In this document: positions 16,056 through 24,796 of the stretch, in pieces
How the letters are laid out: every line of letters starts with the position of its first letter
Numbering within the stretch: the first letter of the stretch is position 1
Source: Paenibacillus sp. E222
Lineage (GTDB): Bacteria > Bacillota > Bacilli > Paenibacillales > Paenibacillaceae
Assembly (NCBI RefSeq): GCF_013401555.1
Contig: NZ_CP058552.1
Span: 3,038,001-3,102,000 of the forward strand
DNA: 64,000 nucleotides
Direction: 5' to 3'
Notes under the pieces: generated by a model
Seen by the model: the letters and a program-made list of their open reading frames with translations, nothing else
What the model was told of the DNA's origin: nothing
The model's database searches: none
Program-made: the position numbers and the translations under genes

Positions 16056-17564
16056 GTGAAGTCAACGTCAACGAATCCAACACAAACGTCTGGTTTTCCC
16101 AGTCAAACCTATGCCGAAATTGTACTTGAACCCGCCTATAACCAGGCCACACAGCATCTTCTGAACCCCATGATGGCCGTAAACAAAGCACATCTGATTA
16201 TGCTCCGTGAACAACACATCATTCCGGAGCAAGAGGCATGCCACATCGCTTCGGTTATACAAAGTCTGGATGTGGATGGGCTCCGAACGAGCGAATATTC
16301 CCCCCACGTTGAAGATTTGTTCTACCAAGTTGAAGTTGAACTAGAGAAGCTTGGCGGACCCTCTGTCGGGAATCTGCATTTAGCCAGAAGCCGAAACGAT
16401 ATGGGAATCGCCATGTATCGTATGGTTCTGAGGGAGAAGCTGAACTCAACGATCTCCTCAGGGCTATCATTACATCGAAGCCTAAGAGAATTTGCATTAC
16501 GTCATATCGATACCCTCATGATTGCTCACACGCACACCCAACAAGCCCAGCCGACAACACTTGCCCACTACATCTGTGCCGTTAGCGATTCCCTTGAACG
16601 GGATCTTAATCGGTTGAGATCCGCCTATACTGGCTGCAATCGCAGCAGTCTTGGTGCGGCTGCTCTCACCACTTCTGGATTTCCAGTCTGTCGAGACCGG
16701 ACCGCAGAACTGCTCGGCTTTGATGGCATGATTGAGAATGCCTATGATGCCGTCAGCGGTGTGGATTATGCAGGTGAAGCCGCCTCTGTAGCCCAACTGG
16801 CAGCTATCAATCTGGGACGTTTTGTTCAGGATCTGCTGTTATGGTGCACACAGGAATATGGTGCATTAATTGTAGCTGCCCCTTACGTTCAGATTAGTTC
16901 CATCATGCCGCAAAAACGGAATCCGGTATCGATTGAACATGCCCGGTCACTGCTATCGAGTGCCAAAGGGGATGCAGCAACTGCGCTTAACATGATGCAT
17001 AACACGCCCTTTGGCGACATTGTAGATACCGAAGATGATATGCAGCCCTATGTATGGAGAAGTCTGAATACGCTTGAATCCGTATATCGCTTGCTGTCCG
17101 AAGTGATGGATACCCTTAAGGTCAATGTGTCATTGCTGCGGGAACGGGCAGAGCATAGCTTCGCTACGGTTACCGAACTTGCAGATACGCTGGTCCGCAC
17201 AGAAGGATTATCGTTTAGACAAGCTCATTCCATCGTGAGCCGCATTGTAACACAGCTGACGGAATCCGGTATTTCCATTTCGGGATTGAACTGGGAGGTT
17301 GTGAACACAGCGGTGCAGGAAATTGCCGCCAAGCCGCTTGCCCTAACCTTTGAGCAATTAGAGGAAGCAATATCCCCTGAGCATTTTGTACACATTCGGC
17401 ATGTGCGTGGTGGACCGAATCCGGAAGAAGTGGCAAGAGCATTGGAGGCTCAAGCGCTCCGTCTTGACACACAGGAACAATGGAATCTTGGCACCACCAA
17501 TAAACTCCGTTCCGTAGATGCGAATCTGGATTTAATTCTAAACGGCTGGCTTAACCAAACCTAA
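16056..17564 (+). CDS. Argininosuccinate-lyase-like enzyme (fumarase/aspartase superfamily)
   Basis: A 502-residue superfamily lyase that should eliminate fumarate or a related acid from a C-N (or C-S) succinyl-type adduct. The signature loop is S-S-I-M-P-Q-K-R-N-P with the catalytic Ser at 281/282. The T-H motif lies in H-T-H-T-Q-Q-A-Q-P (H160), and the substrate loop is A-R-S-R-N-D near residue 110. It is about 40 residues longer than housekeeping ArgH. It differs from ArgH in R-N-D-M-G and sits with no arginine genes. Instead it shares an operon with an amidohydrolase and a CUT1 importer. EDDS lyase and S-(2-succino) lyase are superfamily members with such unusual substrates. GTG 16056 is the only start after the upstream in-frame stop. 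Confidence 0.82.
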   Translation: MKSTSTNPTQTSGFPSQTYAEIVLEPAYNQATQHLLNPMMAVNKAHLIMLREQHIIPEQEACHIASVIQSLDVDGLRTSEYSPHVEDLFYQVEVELEKLGGPSVGNLHLARSRNDMGIAMYRMVLREKLNSTISSGLSLHRSLREFALRHIDTLMIAHTHTQQAQPTTLAHYICAVSDSLERDLNRLRSAYTGCNRSSLGAAALTTSGFPVCRDRTAELLGFDGMIENAYDAVSGVDYAGEAASVAQLAAINLGRFVQDLLLWCTQEYGALIVAAPYVQISSIMPQKRNPVSIEHARSLLSSAKGDAATALNMMHNTPFGDIVDTEDDMQPYVWRSLNTLESVYRLLSEVMDTLKVNVSLLRERAEHSFATVTELADTLVRTEGLSFRQAHSIVSRIVTQLTESGISISGLNWEVVNTAVQEIAAKPLALTFEQLEEAISPEHFVHIRHVRGGPNPEEVARALEAQALRLDTQEQWNLGTTNKLRSVDANLDLILNGWLNQT

Positions 17565-17581
17565 ACGGAAGGAGCAAAACA

Positions 17582-18526
17582 ATGTTCTCCAATCCCGACT
17601 TTCGAGTTTTTGATATCCATGCCCACCTGCCCTATAAACTTTTGCTTTCCTCATATAAAAACCATGAATTGGTGACGCGATATGGCAAGGAACGAAGTGA
17701 GCGAATGCGACTAACCTGGGACTTCCCGGCGGTGGAGGAGCAGGGAGAGGAAGCAGCACGGCCGTTAATCGAACGGTGGGTAGATGAATTGGACAAATAC
17801 AATATTGCTGGACTTAACTTTCTGACGGCTCTGGATAATGACAATCTGGCTGAACAAATATCCATATACCCGGATCGGTTTACCGGCTTCGCTTATCATT
17901 CCATTGAAAATGAAGATGCATCCACCGAGTTGCGTCGGGCGGTTGATGAGCTCGGGTTGCGAGGATACAAGCTATTTGGTCCTCTCACCCAGATTCCCTT
18001 TGACTCCCCTTCGCTCGATCCGGTGTGGACATTTCTTGCAGAGCGGCGTCTGCCTGTGCTGATTCATTTTGGCATGCTTGGTCATGCCGGAGGCATCGTT
18101 CATCATCCCAACATCAATCCGCTTGCCATCTTTAACACGGCCCGTGCCTATCCGGATATTCCGTTCATCATCCCTCATTTTGGCGCAGGGTACTTCCAGG
18201 AACTGCTCCATCTAAGCTGGAGCTGCCCTAACGTCTACATCGACACATCGGGTTCCAATCAGTGGGTACGCTGGATGCCCTATGAGCTGAACCTGGAGAC
18301 GTTATTCCGCAAAACCTACGAACTGTTGGGTCCGGAGCGAATCATCTTTGGAACGGATGCGAGCGGATTTCCGCGTGGTTATCCTTATCGTTATTTGCAG
18401 GATCAGGTGCGTGTATGCCGTGAACTTCGCTTCCCTGAAGCGGACATTGAACTCATCTTCGGAAATAACGCAAGACATCTGTTGAAGCTGCCTGTTGATA
18501 AAGCCGTTGGTTCCACCAACGCGTAA
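17582..18526 (+). CDS. Amidohydrolase-family (TIM-barrel) metal-dependent hydrolase
   Basis: A 314-residue Amidohydrolase_2 protein. Candidate metal ligands are H13 and H15 in D-I-H-A-H, H162 in L-I-H-F-G, H199 in P-H-F-G and D259 in F-G-T-D-A. This is the ligand pattern of decarboxylating or hydrolytic members such as ACMSD-like and lactonase-like enzymes. It starts 17 nt after the lyase stop with an AAGGAGC site, so it is the second gene of the operon and may process the lyase substrate or product. The reaction is not identifiable. No signal peptide is visible, so it acts in the cytoplasm. Confidence 0.82.
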   Translation: MFSNPDFRVFDIHAHLPYKLLLSSYKNHELVTRYGKERSERMRLTWDFPAVEEQGEEAARPLIERWVDELDKYNIAGLNFLTALDNDNLAEQISIYPDRFTGFAYHSIENEDASTELRRAVDELGLRGYKLFGPLTQIPFDSPSLDPVWTFLAERRLPVLIHFGMLGHAGGIVHHPNINPLAIFNTARAYPDIPFIIPHFGAGYFQELLHLSWSCPNVYIDTSGSNQWVRWMPYELNLETLFRKTYELLGPERIIFGTDASGFPRGYPYRYLQDQVRVCRELRFPEADIELIFGNNARHLLKLPVDKAVGSTNA

Positions 18527-18589
18527 GTCAAGGAGATAGAGAACGGGTTATAACACTTTTGTTGGAAAAAGAGGGGAGAGTGGCTTCAC

Positions 18590-19945
18590 TTGACGGAATC
18601 CGGTTATTTTTCATTCAGGCCAAGCAAGACCCTGCAATTTTTGATTGCAGGTTTACTCTTATTGAGCATAACAGCTTGTTCAGCCAAGCCATCCGAAGAG
18701 TCTGGTTCAGCAGCTGTAACAGCTTCGAGTGTTCAGACGGAGAAAGAGCCCATCACGATTGAGTACTGGCAGTACGAATTTCCAGCCAAGGTTGAACTGA
18801 TCAATACCTTAATCCAGGAATTTGAGACTGAACATCCTAACATCAAAGTCAAACAAACCAATTTTCCATACGACCAGTACAATCAAAAGGTTGCTACACT
18901 TGTTCCCGCCGGAAAAGGACCGGATGTCATCAATCTGTATTACGGCTGGCTGCCAAAATATGTGCAATCCGGTTATTTACAGCCGCTGCCTGAAAGCAGC
19001 TTTCCGGGCATCGCCGAGGCATTTTTCCCTTTTGTGGATACAGCCAAATTAAATGGAAGCTATTATGCTCTGCCTACAGGCGTGAGAACGCTGGGGTTGT
19101 TTTATAACAAGGACTTGTTCACCAAGGCTGGACTTGATCCCGAGAAACCGCCGACGACTTGGGAAGAGCTTGTCTCGGATGCCAAGGCATTAACGGAAAC
19201 GGACAAAAACGGCCAGTTGGTGACAGAGGGTTTCGCGTGGGAACCGGGTTCCCAACTTCATCACTGGTTCCGAGATGGATTGTTATATCAAGCGGGAGGC
19301 AAGGATACAAGCGAGGATCGTCGGAAAATCCTGTGGAATGATACACCCGCAGGGCTTGAAGCATTCAAGTATCTGGTTGATTTTGCAACCGTGCATAAGG
19401 TGGGTATTAACGGCTTTTACACCGATGATGCCAATGCATTCAAAACCGGCCATGCCGCAATTAACGTGGATGGTTCATATCGATTGGGATCTATCAAAAA
19501 AGACACTCCCGATTTGAATTTTGCTGTCGCCCCGCTGCCAGGTTATAAAGGAAAATCCACACAGGCTTCATTCTGGGCTAATGCGATTCCAGCCAATGTT
19601 ACCGGAGAGAAGTTGGAAGCAGCTACGGCCTTTTTACAGTTTTTGATCAGCAAGGGTGTTCAGGAACAATGGGTGGAGAAGGTCGGTGAACTTCCCGCAC
19701 AGAAAGAAGTGGCTCTTCAGGATAAGTATGTGAATGACCCGCTGCTTGGCCCTTTTATCTCTCAACTGAACGATGCTAACGCCCACTTTTTCATTGATGA
19801 GACGCAGGAGCGTACGTTGTTTGTGAACGCTGTGGATGAGGTGCTTCTTAATCATGTGCCGGAAGAACAGGCCTTCAATGATCTGGTGGCCAAAACCCAG
19901 AAGCTCTATGACGACTACTGGGCGAAACAGGATAAGAAAAAATAA
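18590..19945 (+). CDS. Family 1 ABC substrate-binding lipoprotein of the lyase operon
   Basis: A 451-residue CUT1-type binding lipoprotein with lipobox I-T-A-C (Cys near residue 30). Typical family-1 features are I-E-Y-W-Q-Y-E-F, G-K-G-P-D-V near residue 105 and L-F-Y-N-K-D-L-F. TTG 18590 is chosen: it lies about 10 nt from GAGGGGAG and no ATG fits. It follows the amidohydrolase by 63 nt and is followed by two permeases. CUT1 proteins bind sugars, but this one keeps company with amino-acid-type enzymes, so the ligand may be a glycosylated or succinylated amine (speculative). Confidence 0.9.
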   Translation: MTESGYFSFRPSKTLQFLIAGLLLLSITACSAKPSEESGSAAVTASSVQTEKEPITIEYWQYEFPAKVELINTLIQEFETEHPNIKVKQTNFPYDQYNQKVATLVPAGKGPDVINLYYGWLPKYVQSGYLQPLPESSFPGIAEAFFPFVDTAKLNGSYYALPTGVRTLGLFYNKDLFTKAGLDPEKPPTTWEELVSDAKALTETDKNGQLVTEGFAWEPGSQLHHWFRDGLLYQAGGKDTSEDRRKILWNDTPAGLEAFKYLVDFATVHKVGINGFYTDDANAFKTGHAAINVDGSYRLGSIKKDTPDLNFAVAPLPGYKGKSTQASFWANAIPANVTGEKLEAATAFLQFLISKGVQEQWVEKVGELPAQKEVALQDKYVNDPLLGPFISQLNDANAHFFIDETQERTLFVNAVDEVLLNHVPEEQAFNDLVAKTQKLYDDYWAKQDKKK

Positions 19946-19972
19946 GTTCTCATTCAAGGAGGCTGTGCAGCT

Positions 19973-20917
19973 ATGAGGACTACCGGGGTGATTCCTTCGC
20001 GGCCGAAACGGCGTTTATGGTTCGGATCGGGAATAGGAAGACTCAATTACAGACATAAACAGCGGTTATTCATTTATGGCGGTTTGTTGATTCCGCTGCT
20101 CTATTTTGTAGTCATCCGTATCTTACCGATTCTGTATTCCTTTAACGTAAGCTTTCGCGAATGGGGCATGCTGTCACCGGATAAACCCTTTGTGGGCTTT
20201 GATAATTATGCGACGTTGCTAAGTGACTCTCTATTTCTCAAGTCGCTGGTGAACACAGGAATCTACGTCGTTGTTGGTGTACCTGCACAGTTGATTGCCG
20301 GATTAATCGTGGCTCTTCTTCTCCAGCAAGTGGTGAAGCTGCGCGGATTGTTCAGGACGGCCTACTTTATCCCTTATGTAACCAGTGTAGTCGCGGTAAG
20401 CTGGATATTCCGGTGGCTGCTGATGAAGAACGGGATAGTAAATGCCCTATTTATAGAGTTAGGTCTTGGGCCGCAATCTTTCCTGTATTCGCCCTCGCAG
20501 GCCATCTTCTGGATTATTGCGGTGATGGTATGGCAGAATATCGGGTTTCAGATGCTCATTTTCCTGGCGGGTCTGCAAAACATCCCCAAATTGTATTATG
20601 AGGCGGCTGCCATAGACGGAGCCACGGGGTGGCAGCGCTTTGTCCATATTACTATCCCTCTGTTGAACCCGGTTATGCTCCTCTCCGTCGTCATGGCAAG
20701 CATTGGGTTCCTGCAATCCTTTACCCAGGTGCTGAATATGACAGGAGGCGGGCCGTTGGACTCCACCATATCTGTTGTGCTTCATATATACAATTTGGCT
20801 TTTAAGAGTTTTGATATGGGTCTGGCCTCGGCAGCCACCGTCATTCTGTTTGTCATCATATTCATGCTGACTCTGGTTCAGCTTAAAGTGCTGGGCAGCC
20901 GTTTTCAACAGGAGTAA
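19973..20917 (+). CDS. CUT1-type ABC transporter permease (first)
   Basis: A 314-residue permease with a basic 35-residue N-terminal tail, six predicted helices and the EAA loop E-A-A-A-I-D-G-A-T. AAGGAGG precedes the ATG by 10 nt. It is the third to fourth gene of the lyase/amidohydrolase operon, and its partner permease follows after 25 nt. There is no ATPase gene, so a shared MsmX-like ATPase is likely. Confidence 0.9.
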   Translation: MRTTGVIPSRPKRRLWFGSGIGRLNYRHKQRLFIYGGLLIPLLYFVVIRILPILYSFNVSFREWGMLSPDKPFVGFDNYATLLSDSLFLKSLVNTGIYVVVGVPAQLIAGLIVALLLQQVVKLRGLFRTAYFIPYVTSVVAVSWIFRWLLMKNGIVNALFIELGLGPQSFLYSPSQAIFWIIAVMVWQNIGFQMLIFLAGLQNIPKLYYEAAAIDGATGWQRFVHITIPLLNPVMLLSVVMASIGFLQSFTQVLNMTGGGPLDSTISVVLHIYNLAFKSFDMGLASAATVILFVIIFMLTLVQLKVLGSRFQQE

Positions 20918-20942
20918 AAGGAAAGGAGGGTGCTTTTCAAGC

Positions 20943-21803
20943 ATGAGCATATCTGCCGCATGGGCCGATACCCGAACAACACTCCGCTGGAAACGTTCCG
21001 GGTCACTGATCAGTTATGGTTTACTTACCCTCGGACTTGGGTTGATGGTGTTTCCGTTTCTATGGATGATATCGACGTCGTTCAAGACGCTGGATGAAAT
21101 CTACTCTCTAAGCCTCATCCCTTCCAGAGTCACATGGGATAATTATGCGGCCATTTTTCAGGGAACCCCATTTCCCCGCTGGATGTTGAACAGCTTATAT
21201 GTAGCCGTCATTGCCACGGTGAGTGTCTGCGTGTTTGATTCCATTACGGGATACATTTTGGCTAAATTTACGTTCTGGGGGAAACAGGTTATCTTTGTAC
21301 TCATTCTGAGTACATTAATGGTGCCGACTGAAATGCTGATTATTCCATGGTATCTTGTATCCAGTAGTTTCAACGGCATGGACACATACTGGGGGATTTT
21401 GTTTCCAGGTTTAATATCCGGGTTTGGCATTTTTCTAATGAAGCAATTCATGGAATCCCTTCCTTCGGAATTACTGGACGCGGCACGAATTGATGGCATG
21501 GGAGAATGGGGCATTTTCCTTCGGATCGCTGTTCCGCTGGTAAGGCCAGCGTTTGCCACCCTCTGCATTCTGACATTCCTGGGCAGTTGGAATTCATTCA
21601 TCTGGCCGCTCATTATTACGCAGAGTGAGGAGATGTTCACGATTCCTGTCGGAATGGCTTTCTTCTCCAGCGAGGCCAAGGACAGCAGCAACTGGGTACA
21701 GATTATGACTGGAGCAACACTTTCGGTTCTGCCATTGATCGTTCTCTTTCTGTGCTTTCAGAAGCAGATCATTCGTGGCATTGCTACAACGGGTCTCAAA
21801 TAG
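20943..21803 (+). CDS. CUT1-type ABC transporter permease (second)
   Basis: A 286-residue MalG-like permease with six helices and the EAA loop L-D-A-A-R-I-D-G-M-G. GGAGGG lies 11 nt before the ATG. It closes the operon that begins with the argininosuccinate-lyase-like gene. A strong hairpin with a T run follows 80 nt downstream. Confidence 0.9.
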   Translation: MSISAAWADTRTTLRWKRSGSLISYGLLTLGLGLMVFPFLWMISTSFKTLDEIYSLSLIPSRVTWDNYAAIFQGTPFPRWMLNSLYVAVIATVSVCVFDSITGYILAKFTFWGKQVIFVLILSTLMVPTEMLIIPWYLVSSSFNGMDTYWGILFPGLISGFGIFLMKQFMESLPSELLDAARIDGMGEWGIFLRIAVPLVRPAFATLCILTFLGSWNSFIWPLIITQSEEMFTIPVGMAFFSSEAKDSSNWVQIMTGATLSVLPLIVLFLCFQKQIIRGIATTGLK

Positions 21804-21883
21804 CTCAAATAGCAAAAGCATCAGACATTTCTTTTAAACAATACAAAACACTACAGACCAAAACAAAGCCGGTTACCCGTCAG

Positions 21884-22069
21884 TGAACTGCACCCCATTT
21901 GTTAGACACGACTAACAATGGAGGTGCAGTTTTTTTGCCTAAATTCAGTTTTGATGAGAAATTGAAAGCCATGCATGCAATGAAGCGGTGCATTTTCCAT
22001 ATGGAAATGGGTGATTCGTCCATGGAAGGCCGGACCGACCTTGGATATAATCGGAGACTAAAGCTGTAG
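21884..22069 (+). mobile_element. Left-end relic of an IS3-type insertion sequence
   Basis: The interval starts TGAACTGCACCCC, resembling the left end of IS3-family elements. It continues into a TTG-initiated frame (21935-22069) whose first twelve residues, L-P-K-F-S-F-D-E-K-L-K-A, look like the start of an IS3 OrfA transposase. The frame then loses similarity and stops after 44 codons. No right end, OrfB or DDE domain is present, so only a fragment remains. Recognition is from memory of the family, not a search. Confidence 0.5.
21886..21936 (+). terminator. Strong hairpin terminator inside the IS relic
   Basis: AACTGCACC (21886-21894) pairs with GGTGCAGTT (21923-21931). Inside, CCATTTGTTAG pairs with CTAACAATGG apart from one mismatch. 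Seven Ts follow at 21930-21936. It would end transcription of the lyase operon. Confidence 0.75.
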
Positions 22070-22089
22070 CAACCAGGAGGTATACTTCA

Positions 22090-22926
22090 TTGAAACCAAT
22101 GATGAGACAAGATGGAACAGAACCGGAGGTAACGTTGCCGGGAACTGCCTATTACCACATGCGTGCAGAACAGACCAAAAGAGATTACGAGATCAAAGTT
22201 TGGGTGCCGGAGAGCGCCCCGCCAGCTTCCGGATATCCCGTGATCTATCTGCTGGATGCCAATGCGGTGTTTGGTACGATGGTTGAGGCCATGCGTGTAC
22301 AATCTTTACGCCCGGAGAAGACCGGGGTTGTGCCAGCAGTTATTGTTGGTGTGGGGTATACTGCCAGAGAACCCTTTCCGCCGGACAGACACTATGATTT
22401 TATGATGCCGGTTCCCAAAGAAGAATTACCCCGGAGACCGGATGGAGCAACTTGGCCGGAGCATGGCGGCGCTGAAGCATTCACCCTGTTTATCGAGGAA
22501 CAATTGAAGCCAGATATTGAACGACGCTATGCCATTGACCGGAGCAGACAATCCGTTGTGGGGCACTCGCTGGGCGGATTATTTGTTTTGCAGTTGTTAC
22601 TGGAACGTCCGGGAACATACCGAAATTACATTGCAGGTAGTCCGTCTCTTCATTGGAACTCAGCCTGGATCGCCCGGCAGCAAGAGACGTTTGCTTCTCG
22701 CATGCAAGATAACCGTACGGAAATTCATGTTTTACTTGCAGCAGGAGAACTGGAGGGGAGTCATCCCAGCGGGGTGATTGAACGCTCCCGAGCGTTTACT
22801 CAATGGTTGAACCATAGCGATGCAAGTGGAGTGCGCGCTGACTTTATCTGTTTTGAAGATGAAGGTCACATCTCGGTATTGCCTGTGTTGATCAACAGGG
22901 CACTGCGATTTGCATCCAGAGATTGA
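22090..22926 (+). CDS. Siderophore-esterase-like alpha/beta hydrolase (BesA/Fes type)
   Basis: A 278-residue cytoplasmic alpha/beta hydrolase with the nucleophile elbow G-H-S-L-G-G near residue 158, a D-A-N loop and a late G-H-I-S His. Its nearest concept is the enterobactin/bacillibactin trilactone esterases, which hydrolyse the imported ferric siderophore to free iron. TTG 22090 is used because AGGAGG lies 9 nt upstream. It precedes a Fur-boxed Btr-like regulator and a FeuABC-like importer, supporting a role in iron release. A second, unrelated-length esterase closes the cluster at 27883. Confidence 0.82.
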   Translation: MKPMMRQDGTEPEVTLPGTAYYHMRAEQTKRDYEIKVWVPESAPPASGYPVIYLLDANAVFGTMVEAMRVQSLRPEKTGVVPAVIVGVGYTAREPFPPDRHYDFMMPVPKEELPRRPDGATWPEHGGAEAFTLFIEEQLKPDIERRYAIDRSRQSVVGHSLGGLFVLQLLLERPGTYRNYIAGSPSLHWNSAWIARQQETFASRMQDNRTEIHVLLAAGELEGSHPSGVIERSRAFTQWLNHSDASGVRADFICFEDEGHISVLPVLINRALRFASRD

Positions 22927-23001
22927 ACGGGTTGAGTACCATCATGAAAGAACTAGTAGATGCGGGGGTCTCCGAAAATTTGATATACTGATGATAGTTA
23001 T

Positions 23002-23016
23002 TGAGAATGGTTATCA
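23002..23016 (+). promoter_or_regulatory. Fur box upstream of the Btr-like regulator
   Basis: TGAGAATGGTTATCA matches the 7-1-7 Fur consensus TGATAAT-N-ATTATCA at 12 of 14 defined bases. A second, weaker overlapping match begins 11 bases earlier. It lies 20 nt before the gene, so iron-dependent repression is expected. Confidence 0.75.
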
Positions 23017-23035
23017 AATGGAGGCCTATAAATAG

Positions 23036-24679
23036 ATGATTTCCCCTAACTTATACCCTAATCAAGAGGTGGATTCCACGTATCTGCTCGACAGATTGAC
23101 TATAAAATTGCGTGACATGGAGAAAATGAAATCCACTTCGGACTGGAACATTCCCCAGCAGCATACCTCGTCTTATGTGCTTGTCTTGGTCACAGGTGGT
23201 GAAGCCTTACTGACACTGGATCGGGGGTCTATCCATATCCATGCACAAGGCGTATATTCCTGTGTACCCGAATCCACTTTTGGACTGACCTCTTTCGGAG
23301 ATGAAGGAGCCGAAGTAACGATCATGCGGTTTGACCTTTATCAAGAGCTGCATGATGATCCTGACACCTTGCATGTGGTTAAAGATACCCCGATGTTCAG
23401 ATCTGGAAAGGAGCTGGCGGTGTCACCAACCGTTCAGCTCTCATTTATGTGCGAAGAAATACACAACCTGTGGCATAGTGGCAGGGCCATGGGGCATTTT
23501 CAGGCACATGTGCAGTTTCTCCAATTGCTCGCAAGCCTTACAGAAGCATCACCTCCGCTCAAGGAAGATTCCCAGATGATGATCCAGCGTACCAAAGATT
23601 ATATCGATGAGCATTCCAATGAGAATCTAACCGTGGAATATCTGGCAGGCATGGCCGGGCTGAGTCCGAAATATTATGTGGACCTGTTCAAGCGAAGATA
23701 TGGAATGAGTACAACTGATTATATTTCTTCACTCCGCATTAACCGGGCAAAACAACTTATGGCCGGTACTGAAATGCGTCTGCGGGATATTGCTCATCAG
23801 GTTGGATATCAGGACGAATTTTACTTCAGTCGCAAATTTAAAAAAGCCATGGGAATATCCCCTTCGGTATATATGAACAGCCGCCGCCGTAAAATTGCGG
23901 CCTATCACATTGCGATTACAGGACATTTGCTGGCCCTGAACATGATTCCCTATGCGGCACCGCTGCACCCGAAATGGACATCGTATTATTATCGAATGTA
24001 TGGCAAGGACATCCCTGTACATCTGAGTGCCTATCGGATTGACATGGAATGGCAATCCAAAATTCAGGCTCTGCAGGAGCATCAGCCCGACCTGATTATC
24101 AGTTACGACCACTTGCGACCTGAGGAGAAAGCACAGCTTGAAGGTATTGCACCGGTTCATTACCTTACGGTCTCAGATCACAACTGGCGATCACAGCTTC
24201 AGATTCTGGCTGAACATCTGGGGACACAGCAGGATGCCAAGAGCTGGCTGGAAACTTATGATTATAAGGTTGATCAGGTCAAAACGATGATGCAGCAAAA
24301 GCTTGGCAACGAGAAGGTAGTTGTTGTCCGTTTGTTAAAACATCAGTTCACACGTTATTGTTCACCTTCCATGTTGGAAGTGTTATATGGAGATTTGGCA
24401 GTCAAACCAGCCCATGTCATTGAAGAAGGGGAGATATATAACGAGCCGATTATGCTGGAACAGCTGGATGAAATGCAGACCGATTGGATATTTCTGATGG
24501 TATGTCAGGAGAGTGAGACGTTATCCTTCTGGGAGGATGTGCAGAAAACCTCCTTGTGGCAAAATATAAAATCCGTTCAGAATAACCGGTTATTTATCAT
24601 CCCAGCTGATCCCTGGCTTGAGAACTCGCCCCTCGCCAATGAACGCATCCTGGACGATCTGATGGATCGCTATCGGTGA
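23036..24679 (+). CDS. AraC-family regulator with siderophore-binding-protein domain (Btr-like)
   Basis: A 547-residue cytoplasmic regulator with three parts. They are an N-terminal cupin-like region (about 1-170), an AraC double helix-turn-helix (about 180-285, with Y-I-D-E-H-S and the P-S-V-Y-M end), and a C-terminal periplasmic-binding-protein-like domain (about 290-547) resembling FeuA. This layout and length match Bacillus Btr, which senses the ferric siderophore inside the cell and activates the feuABC importer. Here the importer lies directly downstream. A Fur box precedes the gene, giving iron repression plus siderophore activation. Confidence 0.88.
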   Translation: MISPNLYPNQEVDSTYLLDRLTIKLRDMEKMKSTSDWNIPQQHTSSYVLVLVTGGEALLTLDRGSIHIHAQGVYSCVPESTFGLTSFGDEGAEVTIMRFDLYQELHDDPDTLHVVKDTPMFRSGKELAVSPTVQLSFMCEEIHNLWHSGRAMGHFQAHVQFLQLLASLTEASPPLKEDSQMMIQRTKDYIDEHSNENLTVEYLAGMAGLSPKYYVDLFKRRYGMSTTDYISSLRINRAKQLMAGTEMRLRDIAHQVGYQDEFYFSRKFKKAMGISPSVYMNSRRRKIAAYHIAITGHLLALNMIPYAAPLHPKWTSYYYRMYGKDIPVHLSAYRIDMEWQSKIQALQEHQPDLIISYDHLRPEEKAQLEGIAPVHYLTVSDHNWRSQLQILAEHLGTQQDAKSWLETYDYKVDQVKTMMQQKLGNEKVVVVRLLKHQFTRYCSPSMLEVLYGDLAVKPAHVIEEGEIYNEPIMLEQLDEMQTDWIFLMVCQESETLSFWEDVQKTSLWQNIKSVQNNRLFIIPADPWLENSPLANERILDDLMDRYR

Positions 24680-24697
24680 AAAATCCATAGAGATTCA

Positions 24698-24720
24698 GGA
24701 CAGAGTCCATGGTTCTGTCC
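24698..24720 (+). terminator. Weak hairpin after the Btr-like gene
   Basis: GGACAGA (24698-24704) and TCTGTCC (24714-24720) form a 7-bp stem without a proper T run. It may be a partial terminator between the regulator and importer genes. Confidence 0.35.
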
Positions 24721-24745
24721 GTCATTCTTGTTTATCATTCAATAA

Positions 24746-24760
24746 TGATTATTATTCTCA
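24746..24760 (+). promoter_or_regulatory. Fur box upstream of the siderophore-binding lipoprotein
   Basis: TGATTATTATTCTCA matches the 7-1-7 Fur consensus at 12 of 14 defined bases. It lies in an AT-rich stretch with further overlapping half-sites (24735-24775), 36 nt before the importer gene. Binding of the Btr-like activator nearby is plausible. Confidence 0.72.
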
Positions 24761-24796
24761 ATTAGAATAATCGAAATTGAAGGGGGATCACCAGAG

